In this document: piece after piece, positions 47,359 through 55,608 of the stretch
How the letters are laid out: the number at the start of each line of letters is the position of its first letter
How positions within the stretch are numbered: position 1 is the first letter of the stretch
Origin: Monocercomonoides exilis
Taxonomy: Eukaryota; Preaxostyla; Oxymonadida; Polymastigidae
Direction: 5' to 3'
Length of the DNA stretch: 64,000 nt
NCBI GenBank assembly: GCA_001643675.2
Contig: LSRY02000015.1
Span: 1,008,001-1,072,000 of the forward strand
Made by a program: the position numbers and the translations under genes
The notes under the pieces: model-generated
What the model was told of the DNA's origin: nothing
The model's database searches: none
Seen by the model: only the letters and a program-made list of their open reading frames with translations

Positions 47359-48951
47359 ATGAGCGCAGTGAAACAAAGAAAAGAAATTGGACTAACGAAG
47401 TTAAGAGATTTGATGATATCTTTCCAGTATCGTCAAATCAAAAATCGATTAGTACATATTGCCACAATAAATGCTGATGGAAAATGCCGTGTTACCAACG
47501 CTGCTAATCTGAATGAATTCTCTCGTTCATCGATAAACCGAGCTGTAACTGCCGTTGAAAAGGGAAGAACCGTGGGAAAAGTTGGCCGGCCAGAGCTGTT
47601 CACAAAAGATGACAAAGAAGTGATAACAGGAGTCATCAGAATCGAAAGTGTGACAGGAGTGAGTTATTCTGTAACTCAAACAAAACTATTGGTGTGCATT
47701 ATTATTTCTTTCTAATAAATATTTATGATTGATTATTATTAAAGATGGAATCAGTGCTAACCGATAGAAAAATTCGAAGTGGAGAAGAAGAAGATCAAGA
47801 AGTTAAAATTTCAAAATCAACTCCGTATTCGTTTGTCAAACGAAATCCAGATTTGAAAACGTCCATTCCTCAAAACGTTGATATTCAACGTTTATCTGTA
47901 TCCAATAAGCAGTCTCTTCAACCTTTCTTCTCTCTTCTGAAATCACTTCATGACACTCACAAATACTCCACTTCACTCATCTTCAACACCGACGAATCCT
48001 CTTTGAGTCTCTCCGACTCCACAAAACAACTTGCTGTTCATCCTTCAGATGTTCCAGTCGGGTTTTCCAAGACACCAATCTTCGAGCCAAACTCCACCCT
48101 TGTGGTTGCAGTTGCAGCAGATGGTTATTCTTCACCAAGCCTTGTTCTTTGGCCATCCAAAAGACTTCCAAAAGAAATGAAGGTCTTGCTCAGCCCGCAG
48201 ATTCACGCCTGGGCAGACAATGATGGATGGATGACAGATGCATTGTTTGCGCGATATGCTGAAGAGATACTACTGTCTGGAATAGTTGAAAGAAGAAAAT
48301 TGTTAGACATGAATGAAGATAGATGCTTGCTTCTCTTGGATTCTCATCCTTCAAGAGCACAGCCAGATCTTTGGTAAAAAAAAAAATGCATCAATTGGTG
48401 TCGTTACGTTTATCCAACGCAACACTCATCTTTCACAGCCACTTGACCGTGGAGTTTTTGATGTGTTTAAAAGATGTTTCAATTCAAAAAATGTTGTTCC
48501 ATCTTCTTCGATCGAACTCAGACGAAAAGCAGTTGCAAATGCCTTGCCACAAGCTTTGCAAACTGCATTGCTACCTTCAACAATTCACTCTGCATTTGAA
48601 AAGAGCGGCGTGTTGTCTGGGCAGTCCAATTCTGTATTGATGAAGTTACCTGACACTCCTTCTGTTCAGCTGAAAAAAAAATCCCATCGTTTCAATTTCC
48701 ATGGAAAAAATATTACCGACCAAGCATTTTTAGATGAATGGAAAGCATACAAAAAGATGAAAGAGGAAAAGAATATTGATGATTCTGCAGAAGAAATAAT
48801 TGAAAAAGATTTGTTTTCTGAAGAGAAGCCGAAAAAAAGAAAAATATTCAAATCCCAAATTTTAAAAGATGATGATTTAGAAGATGATAATGAACGAAGA
48901 AATACCAGAAAAATTATTAAAAGAGAATTGATGGATTATATTTACTATTGA
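47359..48951 (+). pseudogene. pogo/Tigger-like transposase of pogo-2, frameshifted
   Basis: Exon 1 (47,359-47,691) starts at ATG (MSAVKQRKEIGLTKLRDLMI) and contains EFSRSSINRAVTAVEKGR, a helix-turn-helix-like stretch, and KVGRPELFTKD. A 53-bp GT...AG intron (47,692-47,744) follows, phase 0. Exon 2 begins at ATG 47,745 and contains IFNTDESSLSLSD, AVAADGYSSPSLVLWPS and CLLLLDSHPSRAQPDLW, then a stop at 48,375-48,377 beside a run of 11 A. The protein resumes in another frame with VVTFIQRNTHLSQPLDRGVF (third catalytic Asp) through to an acidic/basic C-terminus at 48,951. All catalytic positions are present, so one small lesion separates it from the pogo-1 architecture. Confidence 0.85.
47692..47744 (+). 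other. 53-bp transposase intron
   Basis: Reads CTATTG|GTGTGCATT ... TATTAAAG|ATGGAA. Removal joins the GRP-linker exon to the catalytic exon in frame, at the same place as the pogo-1 intron. Confidence 0.65.
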
Positions 48952-49051
48952 TTGTTGCATTTTTTTTAAAATTTCAACATGCGATTTATAAAAAAATATT
49001 TATTTTTTTATCAAAAAATAAAAATTATGTCCGGATAAAAAAATCACCCTA

Positions 49052-49325
49052 TTGCATTTAAAAACTTTCTTTAAAAAGTTAATTTTCTTTGATTTTGAAA
49101 TAACGAAATAGATTCATTTTTTAAAATTGTCTATATCTCTAAACATCACATTGTATTGATAAGCTATATTCATTAAATATGAAATATAAGTCATCGAAGT
49201 GAGGGGAAATATTGAAAATATATATATATCATCAAAAACATAATTTTATCACATATTCAAATTTGTTCATATGAAAATACATAAATAAAACAAACAAAAT
49301 GTGAAATACATAAAAAGTCTGAAGA
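49052..49325. other. Spacer between pogo-2 and the TmcB-like gene's 3' end
   Basis: AT-rich with a short (TA)n tract near 49,219. It should contain the 3' UTR and polyadenylation site of the minus-strand gene, but I can define no motif. Confidence 0.4.
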
Positions 49326-52300
49326 TCACATTGATCCAATCATTGACTGCCTCCGTAGAATTGAATTTGGTCTGTTTGGTCTTAGTAGCAAAGCAAGCGC
49401 TTGGTCGTCACGAGTAAAATGGTTTTGCAGAAGCATAGTTATCTGCTTCTTCCCAATAATTGTCGTCTCACGCTTTTTCGCCTTGATGATATCGCCCAGC
49501 ACTGTCAGCCTCTGCCTGATGATCAGATGCTGCCGAGTGTGATAGTTTCTCACAGCCAACAGAATTGAGACAGGAACATTCGCAGACTCGAATGCATTAG
49601 GTGTAGGCGTCATGACTGATGGCGACACAACACTGTTGACATCTTCAAAGGGGGATTTGCACGCGTCTTCGGAGAATGCGTCACCTGTCAGCACAGACGG
49701 AGTGATGGGCGAATAATGCGGCTGAGAGGCACGTCTGATTGCAGAATTCATAGCGCGCTCTTCGCGCTGGAACGCTTCCAGAATCTTCGCCATCAGCGCT
49801 TCGTACAACGACACAATCGTGGCTGTCGACGATCTCCAGTTCAGAGACTCAAACAGGTTCTGAACAATCTCCATCACTTCCCGCCTCCGCTCGTCCAACG
49901 CAGGGAAATCAGTCGTCATTGCCTTTGTGAATGAAGTCTCGACTTTTTCTTCGTCTTCTTCTGGAAGCATCAGCATCAGACTGTTGGTGATCTTCGTCTT
50001 GTTCCGAAACGAACGATACAGAAATGTGAGCAAACAAGAATCAAGAATGATGATGCACAGCACAATCCCAACAGAAACCAGTATGACAACGTTCTGTGCA
50101 GATTTTATCTGTTCAGCAGCTGCAGCCACAAGATAATTGCTGATATTGTCCATCCCTTCCAGCAGGTCATAGCGTACAGCAGACACAACAAACGGGTAGA
50201 TCGGGTTCTGTGCTGTGATGGTTGACAGCTCGCAGTGCGAAAGAGTCTGGATTTGTGTGCAGAGGCGAGTGTATATCATCATCAGAGAAGGCGGCGCAAG
50301 CTCGCTGTATCTGTACAATCGCGTGGTGAGATCCAGACTTGAGCATGTTTCCTTGTTCTGCACAAAGCACTCCTTGTTGTGCAGCAGCGCCTCGCCATTC
50401 ACTGCTGTCGGTGCCCTCGTGTTTGGCAGGTTGTCGATGATAAAGTCAGACGTCTTTGCTGCATCGTGATTTCCAAAGTGGATCTGCCTGTGCATCCGGT
50501 TCAGATACGAGTTCAGCTTAAACATGATCGTGGCCAGCACTTTTCTGTCGGTGCACATGTGGTCAGTGCTGTTCCATGCGGGGTTTGTGGAGTATGCATA
50601 CTCCATCCGGTTTGGAATATCAATGGAAGCATCATTTGTCACAATGCGCATCATAATCACCTGGATCATCACCAGAACAGAAGGGCGGAGTCCAGAAACA
50701 ATCAGCATTGCGATGTAGTCCTTGAAGGCGATGGTCAGCTGAGCAACGACTTCTATTGCAGCCACTGTACAAAGATAGTTGAACACGAAGATGCTCAGCA
50801 TCATGATGATGTCGACGACTGAGAAGTCTGCTGGAAAGTGTTTGAAGCCATCCTCCATCTTGTCCAGATCGGTGAACAGCTGCTGCTCCCACTCGTCGTC
50901 TGCAACGGTGCGTCTCAGAAACCCACGTGGCTGTTCATGTTCTTCATCGTTTTCATTCAAATCTCTCAAAAGCGGTGGTAACTTTTTGTTGAGCGCTGAA
51001 AGCGCAGAAAGATCAGGGAATTTTGAGCCACTGGAGAAAGATGCATTTGACATCAAAGGAAAAACTGGAGGAAAAGAAGCAGTGGATGATGAATTGGATG
51101 AAGAAGATGATGATGAAGAGAAAGAGGAAGAAGTTGCTTGGAAGCAATCTGCATTTGCTCCTGTGTTTGTGTTTGATTGAGGTGAATATGGTGTGGAGAA
51201 GGAAGAAGAGCGGCACTGCAGCACCATCGCCTGCGAGCTGCGCATAGGTGAAATGGAAGAAGAAGGGATTTGCTGCGCTGAAAGCGGCTGCTGCGGATTC
51301 TCAGCAGAAACATTGTTTTTCAGCGGCGAAGGCATCCTCACGCGCGGCGACTGTGCCTGAAACTGCAGCATGGAAAGAGAAGTGGACGGCGGCAGAAGCG
51401 GCTGAGATGCCTGCGACTGCAGCTGAGGCCGTGGGGAAGGAAACTGCGCAGAGGAGCCGAAAAGAGAGGGCTCTCTTTGGATCAGCAGCGGATTCATCGA
51501 GTCAGACGGGTTGAGCGACGCTGCATCGTCGAGTCTCGTGTCAGCATATTCGTATTCTTTGCCGCGAGGCTCAAAGCAATCAGCGTCTTCTTCATCAAAC
51601 TGGCCTTCGATTCCTTCGCTCTTCTTGTGGTTCATTCCAGTGATGACGAGGCGCAGCTGTTCTTGCACCTGCTGCTTTGTCATTGAGTACAGTTTTGCAT
51701 AAGTCGACTTCCGCTGCGAGATAATGTCGTACATAATCACAATAGAGAAAATTAGGTAGATGATGCTCAGGAGATTCACCACGTTGGACAGAACCACCGA
51801 ATATGAGGTGATAATCCTATCGTTTGCATCAGAGGTGGACTGATACATCGCAAACAGGATTTTCTTCCCCCCTTCCACAGCTGACTGGAATGTGTTGCAC
51901 ATCAAAAACATAATGTTCGTGTGGAAGTCCGGGTTCGTTTCAGGCGAGTCCGAAGAGCCAATCAACCTCGCTTTCTGCACAAGAATAGCCAGAAGATCCA
52001 TCATCGACGTGGGCTTGTGCACTTGTGTGACTGTTGATGCGCGTAATGTGTGTGAATTTGAAGTGGAGTATGAAGTGGATGAGTTGTTTTCAGAAAAATC
52101 AGATGCTGATGAATTCGTTGGAGGAAAAGAAGATAATGATGAAGATGAAGACGAAAATGAAGATAAATTATCAGAAGATGTTGAAGGACATAAACTTGTA
52201 TTACTTACAGTCAAATCCTCATCCGATTTCACAGCATCGTCTGAGCCAATCATATTCCCACCGCCATACTCATTTATTGTGCTTGTAACTGTCGAAAAGT

Positions 52301-55079
52301 ACTCCATCTCAATCGACACAGTCTCCCACGGCGCAACATTCTCTGAGTCTTCATACAGCCTCAGCGTGACTGACTCAATGATATTCGCCAGTTCAATCAG
52401 CCTGCGCGAACAAAACGAAACCCGCGGACGAACAGTGATTTCGACATCTTTGTTGACAAAGTTCTCAACTTCGTGCAAGTGGAGGAACATTCCAAAGGCA
52501 GACAGTTTTGAAGCAGACGTGACTGCGCTACAGATCTGCTGAAGAGACTCAAACTCTGTTATGTGATTTGACGCAAACGAAGAAAAAATCATTGAAGTTC
52601 CGATGAATGCGATACATATCAGCAGCGCAATCAAAGCAGACGCCAGCACAAACCGCGCAGCCACATTCTTCGAAGAGCGGTTGCCATTCAGCTCCATCAG
52701 AATCGATGCCTTCATACTCGACAAGGAATCCTTGTTCTTCCGGCTTCTTCGCCTGCGCCGGTTACCGGTATAGTTCATATTCGGCGGCAGCTCTGCATGC
52801 GATCCCGAACGAAACTGTGTCCTTGAGCCAGCAAACTGCGACCCTCTTCTTTTTGTGTCCCGCTCGAAATCTGGGTCAAACTCTTCGAACTCCTCCTCTG
52901 CCTGAATCGCCCGCGCAAAGAACACCTCAGCCATCGTATCGTCGTGGAACACCTCCAAAAGCAGCTGGCCGTAGTTGTTCAGCAGCTTCACATTCATCGG
53001 GTCTGCATCGAGCGCTTCCTCATACCCCTTCTTCGCAGCAGAAGAGGCCTTGGTGATGTTGTTGATGAGCTTCGGTATGATTTTGAGTGTGTCTACAGAC
53101 TGACTCAGCATTATCCTCCAAAACATCTGCAGCTCATTCCTCACATTCTCGTGCTCTTCTTCAGCGGCTGTAATCTTCGCCTGCAGCGCCATTGTCGACA
53201 AATGCATATCATCTTCATCCTCAAAATCGTCCTCTTCCTCGTCTTCGTACTGGCCATATCCGAATGTGCTTTCACTGCTGGACAATCCACCTTTTCGTCC
53301 AACCGCCGCACCTCCACTTCCTCCTGCTCCTCCTCTCCTGTTGGTATCTTCTCCGTTCTGTTCATCTCCGTTGGCAGGTTTGTCCCCTCCCTCCCCTTTT
53401 GATTCGTCCTCATTGCCCTTCGCTACCATCAGGCTGCTGTTGCTGCTGCTCGGCGAGATGTACGACTGTTGGTTGTATCCATTGCGGTTTCTGTGGATGC
53501 GCCTGTTTTTGCGCACTCCGCTCAATTTCTCTCGCTGTTCTCGTTTGTCTTTGTCGATCTGCTTTCGCAGTGTCTTCGAGTTGATGGTGAAAGCCACTCG
53601 CATCGGTAGGTTCATCATTCGGCACTCCGTCAGCAGCTGCGACGCCTTCCGCATGTTCTTCGCAAAGAATTCCTGGAAGAGAGTGTAATCCAGCACCAAA
53701 TCAGGTGCCAGCGAGAACTTCTGGAATGCTATCAAATAACCGCTGTTTGCCAGCTCAATCAGCTCGTCTGTGCGGTACTGCTTGTACTGAAGAAAGCGGA
53801 ACCCCTTTTCGACATACGACTCCGAAGACAGCCTCATCACTCGCTTTCGTAGCGTTGTCATCGCTGGTGATTGCTCTTCCTTTTCATCAGGTGGTCCTTG
53901 CAAAGGCTTTCCAACTCTTGAGTTTACTTTTGCTTCGATCTCGACCCCATTGTTGCTGCTGCTGTTTTTCTGCTCCACGCCTTCTTCAAATGAGTTTGTG
54001 CTGTCCTCGTATTGAGTAAAAAATGACTCTGAGTTCAGTTGCTCTTCAGAGAAAAACCACAGCTTCTTCATCTTTTTCTTAAGAAATATGCAGTACACAA
54101 TCCCAAGAATAACAGAAAAAACACCTCCAAGAACCATCATCAAATATTGTCCATTGAAATGCAAACGATCCTTATTTGCACCCATTCCAATTTCACTACA
54201 TAAGCGAAGCGTTCCAAAGGCAACAAACATTAGTCCATGAATGCAATTTCCTGCATATGTATAAAATGGTTGCTTCAGAAGAATAACAGTGGCCATTGCT
54301 GCTGACGTTCCGATAGTTACTAGCCCTCTCCAAAATGGCCAATCAACCAACATTCTCATTGCAAACACACACCCAAAAATCATTACATAAAAAACAGAAG
54401 TCCACATTCCATTAGATATTGAAGTAATACCACCGTGTTTTGGATTTTGTTGTGTGATCAGAATGTTAATCAAGAAAAACATAATTAAAAGCAGAGGAAG
54501 GCATTCGTACGAAAGAATGCGCGCAATTAATGGTAAAGGCGTTCTTTCAAAACATAATCGATGAGTTGATCTCAAAACATTTTCAGAGACTTCACTATCA
54601 TTGAAGCAATCAATAACATCAATTAGTATGTGCAACGATGGGATGAATAAGATTGTTTGTATCAAATCATGAAATAGCAATTCGCATTCAATAATCAAAG
54701 GCCATCGATTATATGCTTTCTGGAAAAAAACGGCAACCAATGCTGCAAAAATAAAGAAGAAATTATAAAAAATTCCAATTGCTATTGTTAGAATTGGTGC
54801 ATTATTTCCAAGTGGAGCATGAAATGAAGAGCCATCAAGATATCCAAAGATTCGAGAAACATTTGTCTGTTGATGTGTAAATGGATCAACTTCATAAAAT
54901 GCAAGAGCACAAAAGGAAATCATCATCACTATAAAAAGAAAAAATTCTAAAAATCTTATATCTCTCTTTGGCTGTTTTGAAAAAGAACAATAATTGCAAA
55001 AGTTTAAAATATAGTCAAGCCTGCCGATATAGCGGATGGAAAAGCAATAGCAAAATTTTCGTAAATATTCCCACTCCAT
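49326..55079 (-). CDS. TmcB-like ('tiny macrocysts') multi-pass membrane protein
   Basis: An uninterrupted 1,917-codon gene starts at ATG 55,077-55,079 (MEWEYLRKF); a TTG just upstream is not taken as start. By position, residues 40-335 hold about eight membrane segments (for example FLEFFLFIVMMISFCALAF near 44-62). A long cytoplasmic-like region follows, with a TPR/HAT-like repeat (YEEALDADPMNVKLLNNYGQ near 680) and FFARAIQAEEEFEEFDPDF, a hallmark of the TmcB-like family. Further membrane segments lie near 803-827, 1,093-1,117, 1,420-1,480 and 1,663-1,691, with Ser-rich loops between. The C-terminus (about 1,692-1,917) shows no PAS or nucleotide-cyclase domain, unlike many trichomonad relatives. 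Its role is probably in membrane sensing or signalling, but this is inference. It is the only intact large host gene here. Confidence 0.85.
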   Translation of the reverse strand: MEWEYLRKFCYCFSIRYIGRLDYILNFCNYCSFSKQPKRDIRFLEFFLFIVMMISFCALAFYEVDPFTHQQTNVSRIFGYLDGSSFHAPLGNNAPILTIAIGIFYNFFFIFAALVAVFFQKAYNRWPLIIECELLFHDLIQTILFIPSLHILIDVIDCFNDSEVSENVLRSTHRLCFERTPLPLIARILSYECLPLLLIMFFLINILITQQNPKHGGITSISNGMWTSVFYVMIFGCVFAMRMLVDWPFWRGLVTIGTSAAMATVILLKQPFYTYAGNCIHGLMFVAFGTLRLCSEIGMGANKDRLHFNGQYLMMVLGGVFSVILGIVYCIFLKKKMKKLWFFSEEQLNSESFFTQYEDSTNSFEEGVEQKNSSSNNGVEIEAKVNSRVGKPLQGPPDEKEEQSPAMTTLRKRVMRLSSESYVEKGFRFLQYKQYRTDELIELANSGYLIAFQKFSLAPDLVLDYTLFQEFFAKNMRKASQLLTECRMMNLPMRVAFTINSKTLRKQIDKDKREQREKLSGVRKNRRIHRNRNGYNQQSYISPSSSNSSLMVAKGNEDESKGEGGDKPANGDEQNGEDTNRRGGAGGSGGAAVGRKGGLSSSESTFGYGQYEDEEEDDFEDEDDMHLSTMALQAKITAAEEEHENVRNELQMFWRIMLSQSVDTLKIIPKLINNITKASSAAKKGYEEALDADPMNVKLLNNYGQLLLEVFHDDTMAEVFFARAIQAEEEFEEFDPDFERDTKRRGSQFAGSRTQFRSGSHAELPPNMNYTGNRRRRRSRKNKDSLSSMKASILMELNGNRSSKNVAARFVLASALIALLICIAFIGTSMIFSSFASNHITEFESLQQICSAVTSASKLSAFGMFLHLHEVENFVNKDVEITVRPRVSFCSRRLIELANIIESVTLRLYEDSENVAPWETVSIEMEYFSTVTSTINEYGGGNMIGSDDAVKSDEDLTVSNTSLCPSTSSDNLSSFSSSSSSLSSFPPTNSSASDFSENNSSTSYSTSNSHTLRASTVTQVHKPTSMMDLLAILVQKARLIGSSDSPETNPDFHTNIMFLMCNTFQSAVEGGKKILFAMYQSTSDANDRIITSYSVVLSNVVNLLSIIYLIFSIVIMYDIISQRKSTYAKLYSMTKQQVQEQLRLVITGMNHKKSEGIEGQFDEEDADCFEPRGKEYEYADTRLDDAASLNPSDSMNPLLIQREPSLFGSSAQFPSPRPQLQSQASQPLLPPSTSLSMLQFQAQSPRVRMPSPLKNNVSAENPQQPLSAQQIPSSSISPMRSSQAMVLQCRSSSFSTPYSPQSNTNTGANADCFQATSSSFSSSSSSSSNSSSTASFPPVFPLMSNASFSSGSKFPDLSALSALNKKLPPLLRDLNENDEEHEQPRGFLRRTVADDEWEQQLFTDLDKMEDGFKHFPADFSVVDIIMMLSIFVFNYLCTVAAIEVVAQLTIAFKDYIAMLIVSGLRPSVLVMIQVIMMRIVTNDASIDIPNRMEYAYSTNPAWNSTDHMCTDRKVLATIMFKLNSYLNRMHRQIHFGNHDAAKTSDFIIDNLPNTRAPTAVNGEALLHNKECFVQNKETCSSLDLTTRLYRYSELAPPSLMMIYTRLCTQIQTLSHCELSTITAQNPIYPFVVSAVRYDLLEGMDNISNYLVAAAAEQIKSAQNVVILVSVGIVLCIIILDSCLLTFLYRSFRNKTKITNSLMLMLPEEDEEKVETSFTKAMTTDFPALDERRREVMEIVQNLFESLNWRSSTATIVSLYEALMAKILEAFQREERAMNSAIRRASQPHYSPITPSVLTGDAFSEDACKSPFEDVNSVVSPSVMTPTPNAFESANVPVSILLAVRNYHTRQHLIIRQRLTVLGDIIKAKKRETTIIGKKQITMLLQNHFTRDDQALALLLRPNRPNSILRRQSMIGSM

Positions 55080-55432
55080 CAAGTGCTAACGACTTGCTTG
55101 CTATCATCTATGAAAGTAATAGGATAAAACGTTGGGACTAATGAATAATAATGTATACTCTGATCTTTTTTGATATTTTTATTCAATATCAAACTCGTTC
55201 AAAATATTTCAAATCTGCATCATTGATTCAATTGAACGAAAATGGATCCTTTGAAGGTTGATCATAATTCGCTCAATTAGAACAAAATATTTTGTTTCCG
55301 ATTTTTGTTCCACGCATTCAAAATGCCTATAACTTATATTTCAAATAAAACTATTACCCTTCACCAAATTTTTATTTCACTTTTTCATTAAATTCTTCAT
55401 ATTTATTATTCACAAAAAAAAAATTGCAAGCT
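55080..55432. other. Upstream region of the TmcB-like gene
   Basis: AT-rich. On the minus strand TTATTCATTAGTCCC lies about 60 bp before the ATG; its TCATTA resembles a metamonad initiator-type element, but the distance is large and the match short. No other promoter element can be defended. Confidence 0.25.
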
Positions 55433-55557
55433 TTCCTGGGAAACAAAACCTGGATCCAAGGCCTTCAAGTTTTTTTGCATTTTTCAACAAAAAAACAGGA
55501 CGGGTTTAGTCTTGTCTACGTTCTTAGTAATTAACCAACTCATTGGATAAGCAAAAG
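55433..55557 (-). ncRNA. Conserved structured segment 3' of transposase copy B
   Basis: Read on the minus strand it begins TTTTGCTTATCCAATGAG, has a hairpin (55,469-55,496) of nine perfect base pairs (GTTTTTTTG with CAAAAAAAC), and ends TTGGATCCAGG ... GTTTCCCAGG. These blocks match the segment at 28,214-28,335, while the hairpin keeps pairing with different bases. It lies about 50 bp beyond the stop of copy B's last reading frame. It may be a folded transposon end or a small RNA. Confidence 0.45.
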
Positions 55558-55608
55558 CAACAATTTATTTTTTATTCTTTAGAGATATTTTACAATTACA
55601 TAATTCAT

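Larger units (their letters stand above)
47011..49049 (+). mobile_element. pogo-type DNA transposon 'pogo-2', complete ends
   Basis: A 2,039-bp element with ends starting GGGTGGTTATTTTATCCGG (left) and GGGTGATTTTTTTATCCGG (right, reverse complement); 20 of 22 bases match. TA flanks it at 47,009-47,010 and 49,050-49,051. Inside the left end the TTATCCGGACA block is repeated about 20 bp further in. It carries one transposase gene on the plus strand with a short intron and a frameshift. A G run lies at 47,178-47,193. Confidence 0.9.

Noticed and set aside
49716-54019. Many plus-strand frames of 60-216 codons opposite the TmcB-like gene
   Set aside because: They are antisense shadows of a GC-richer coding region. 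None has a motif, and the minus strand has one continuous 1,917-codon frame.
55077-55082. Upstream TTG as start of the TmcB-like gene
   Set aside because: The codon after it is a normal ATG in a plausible N-terminal context. A non-ATG start is not needed in a nuclear eukaryotic gene.
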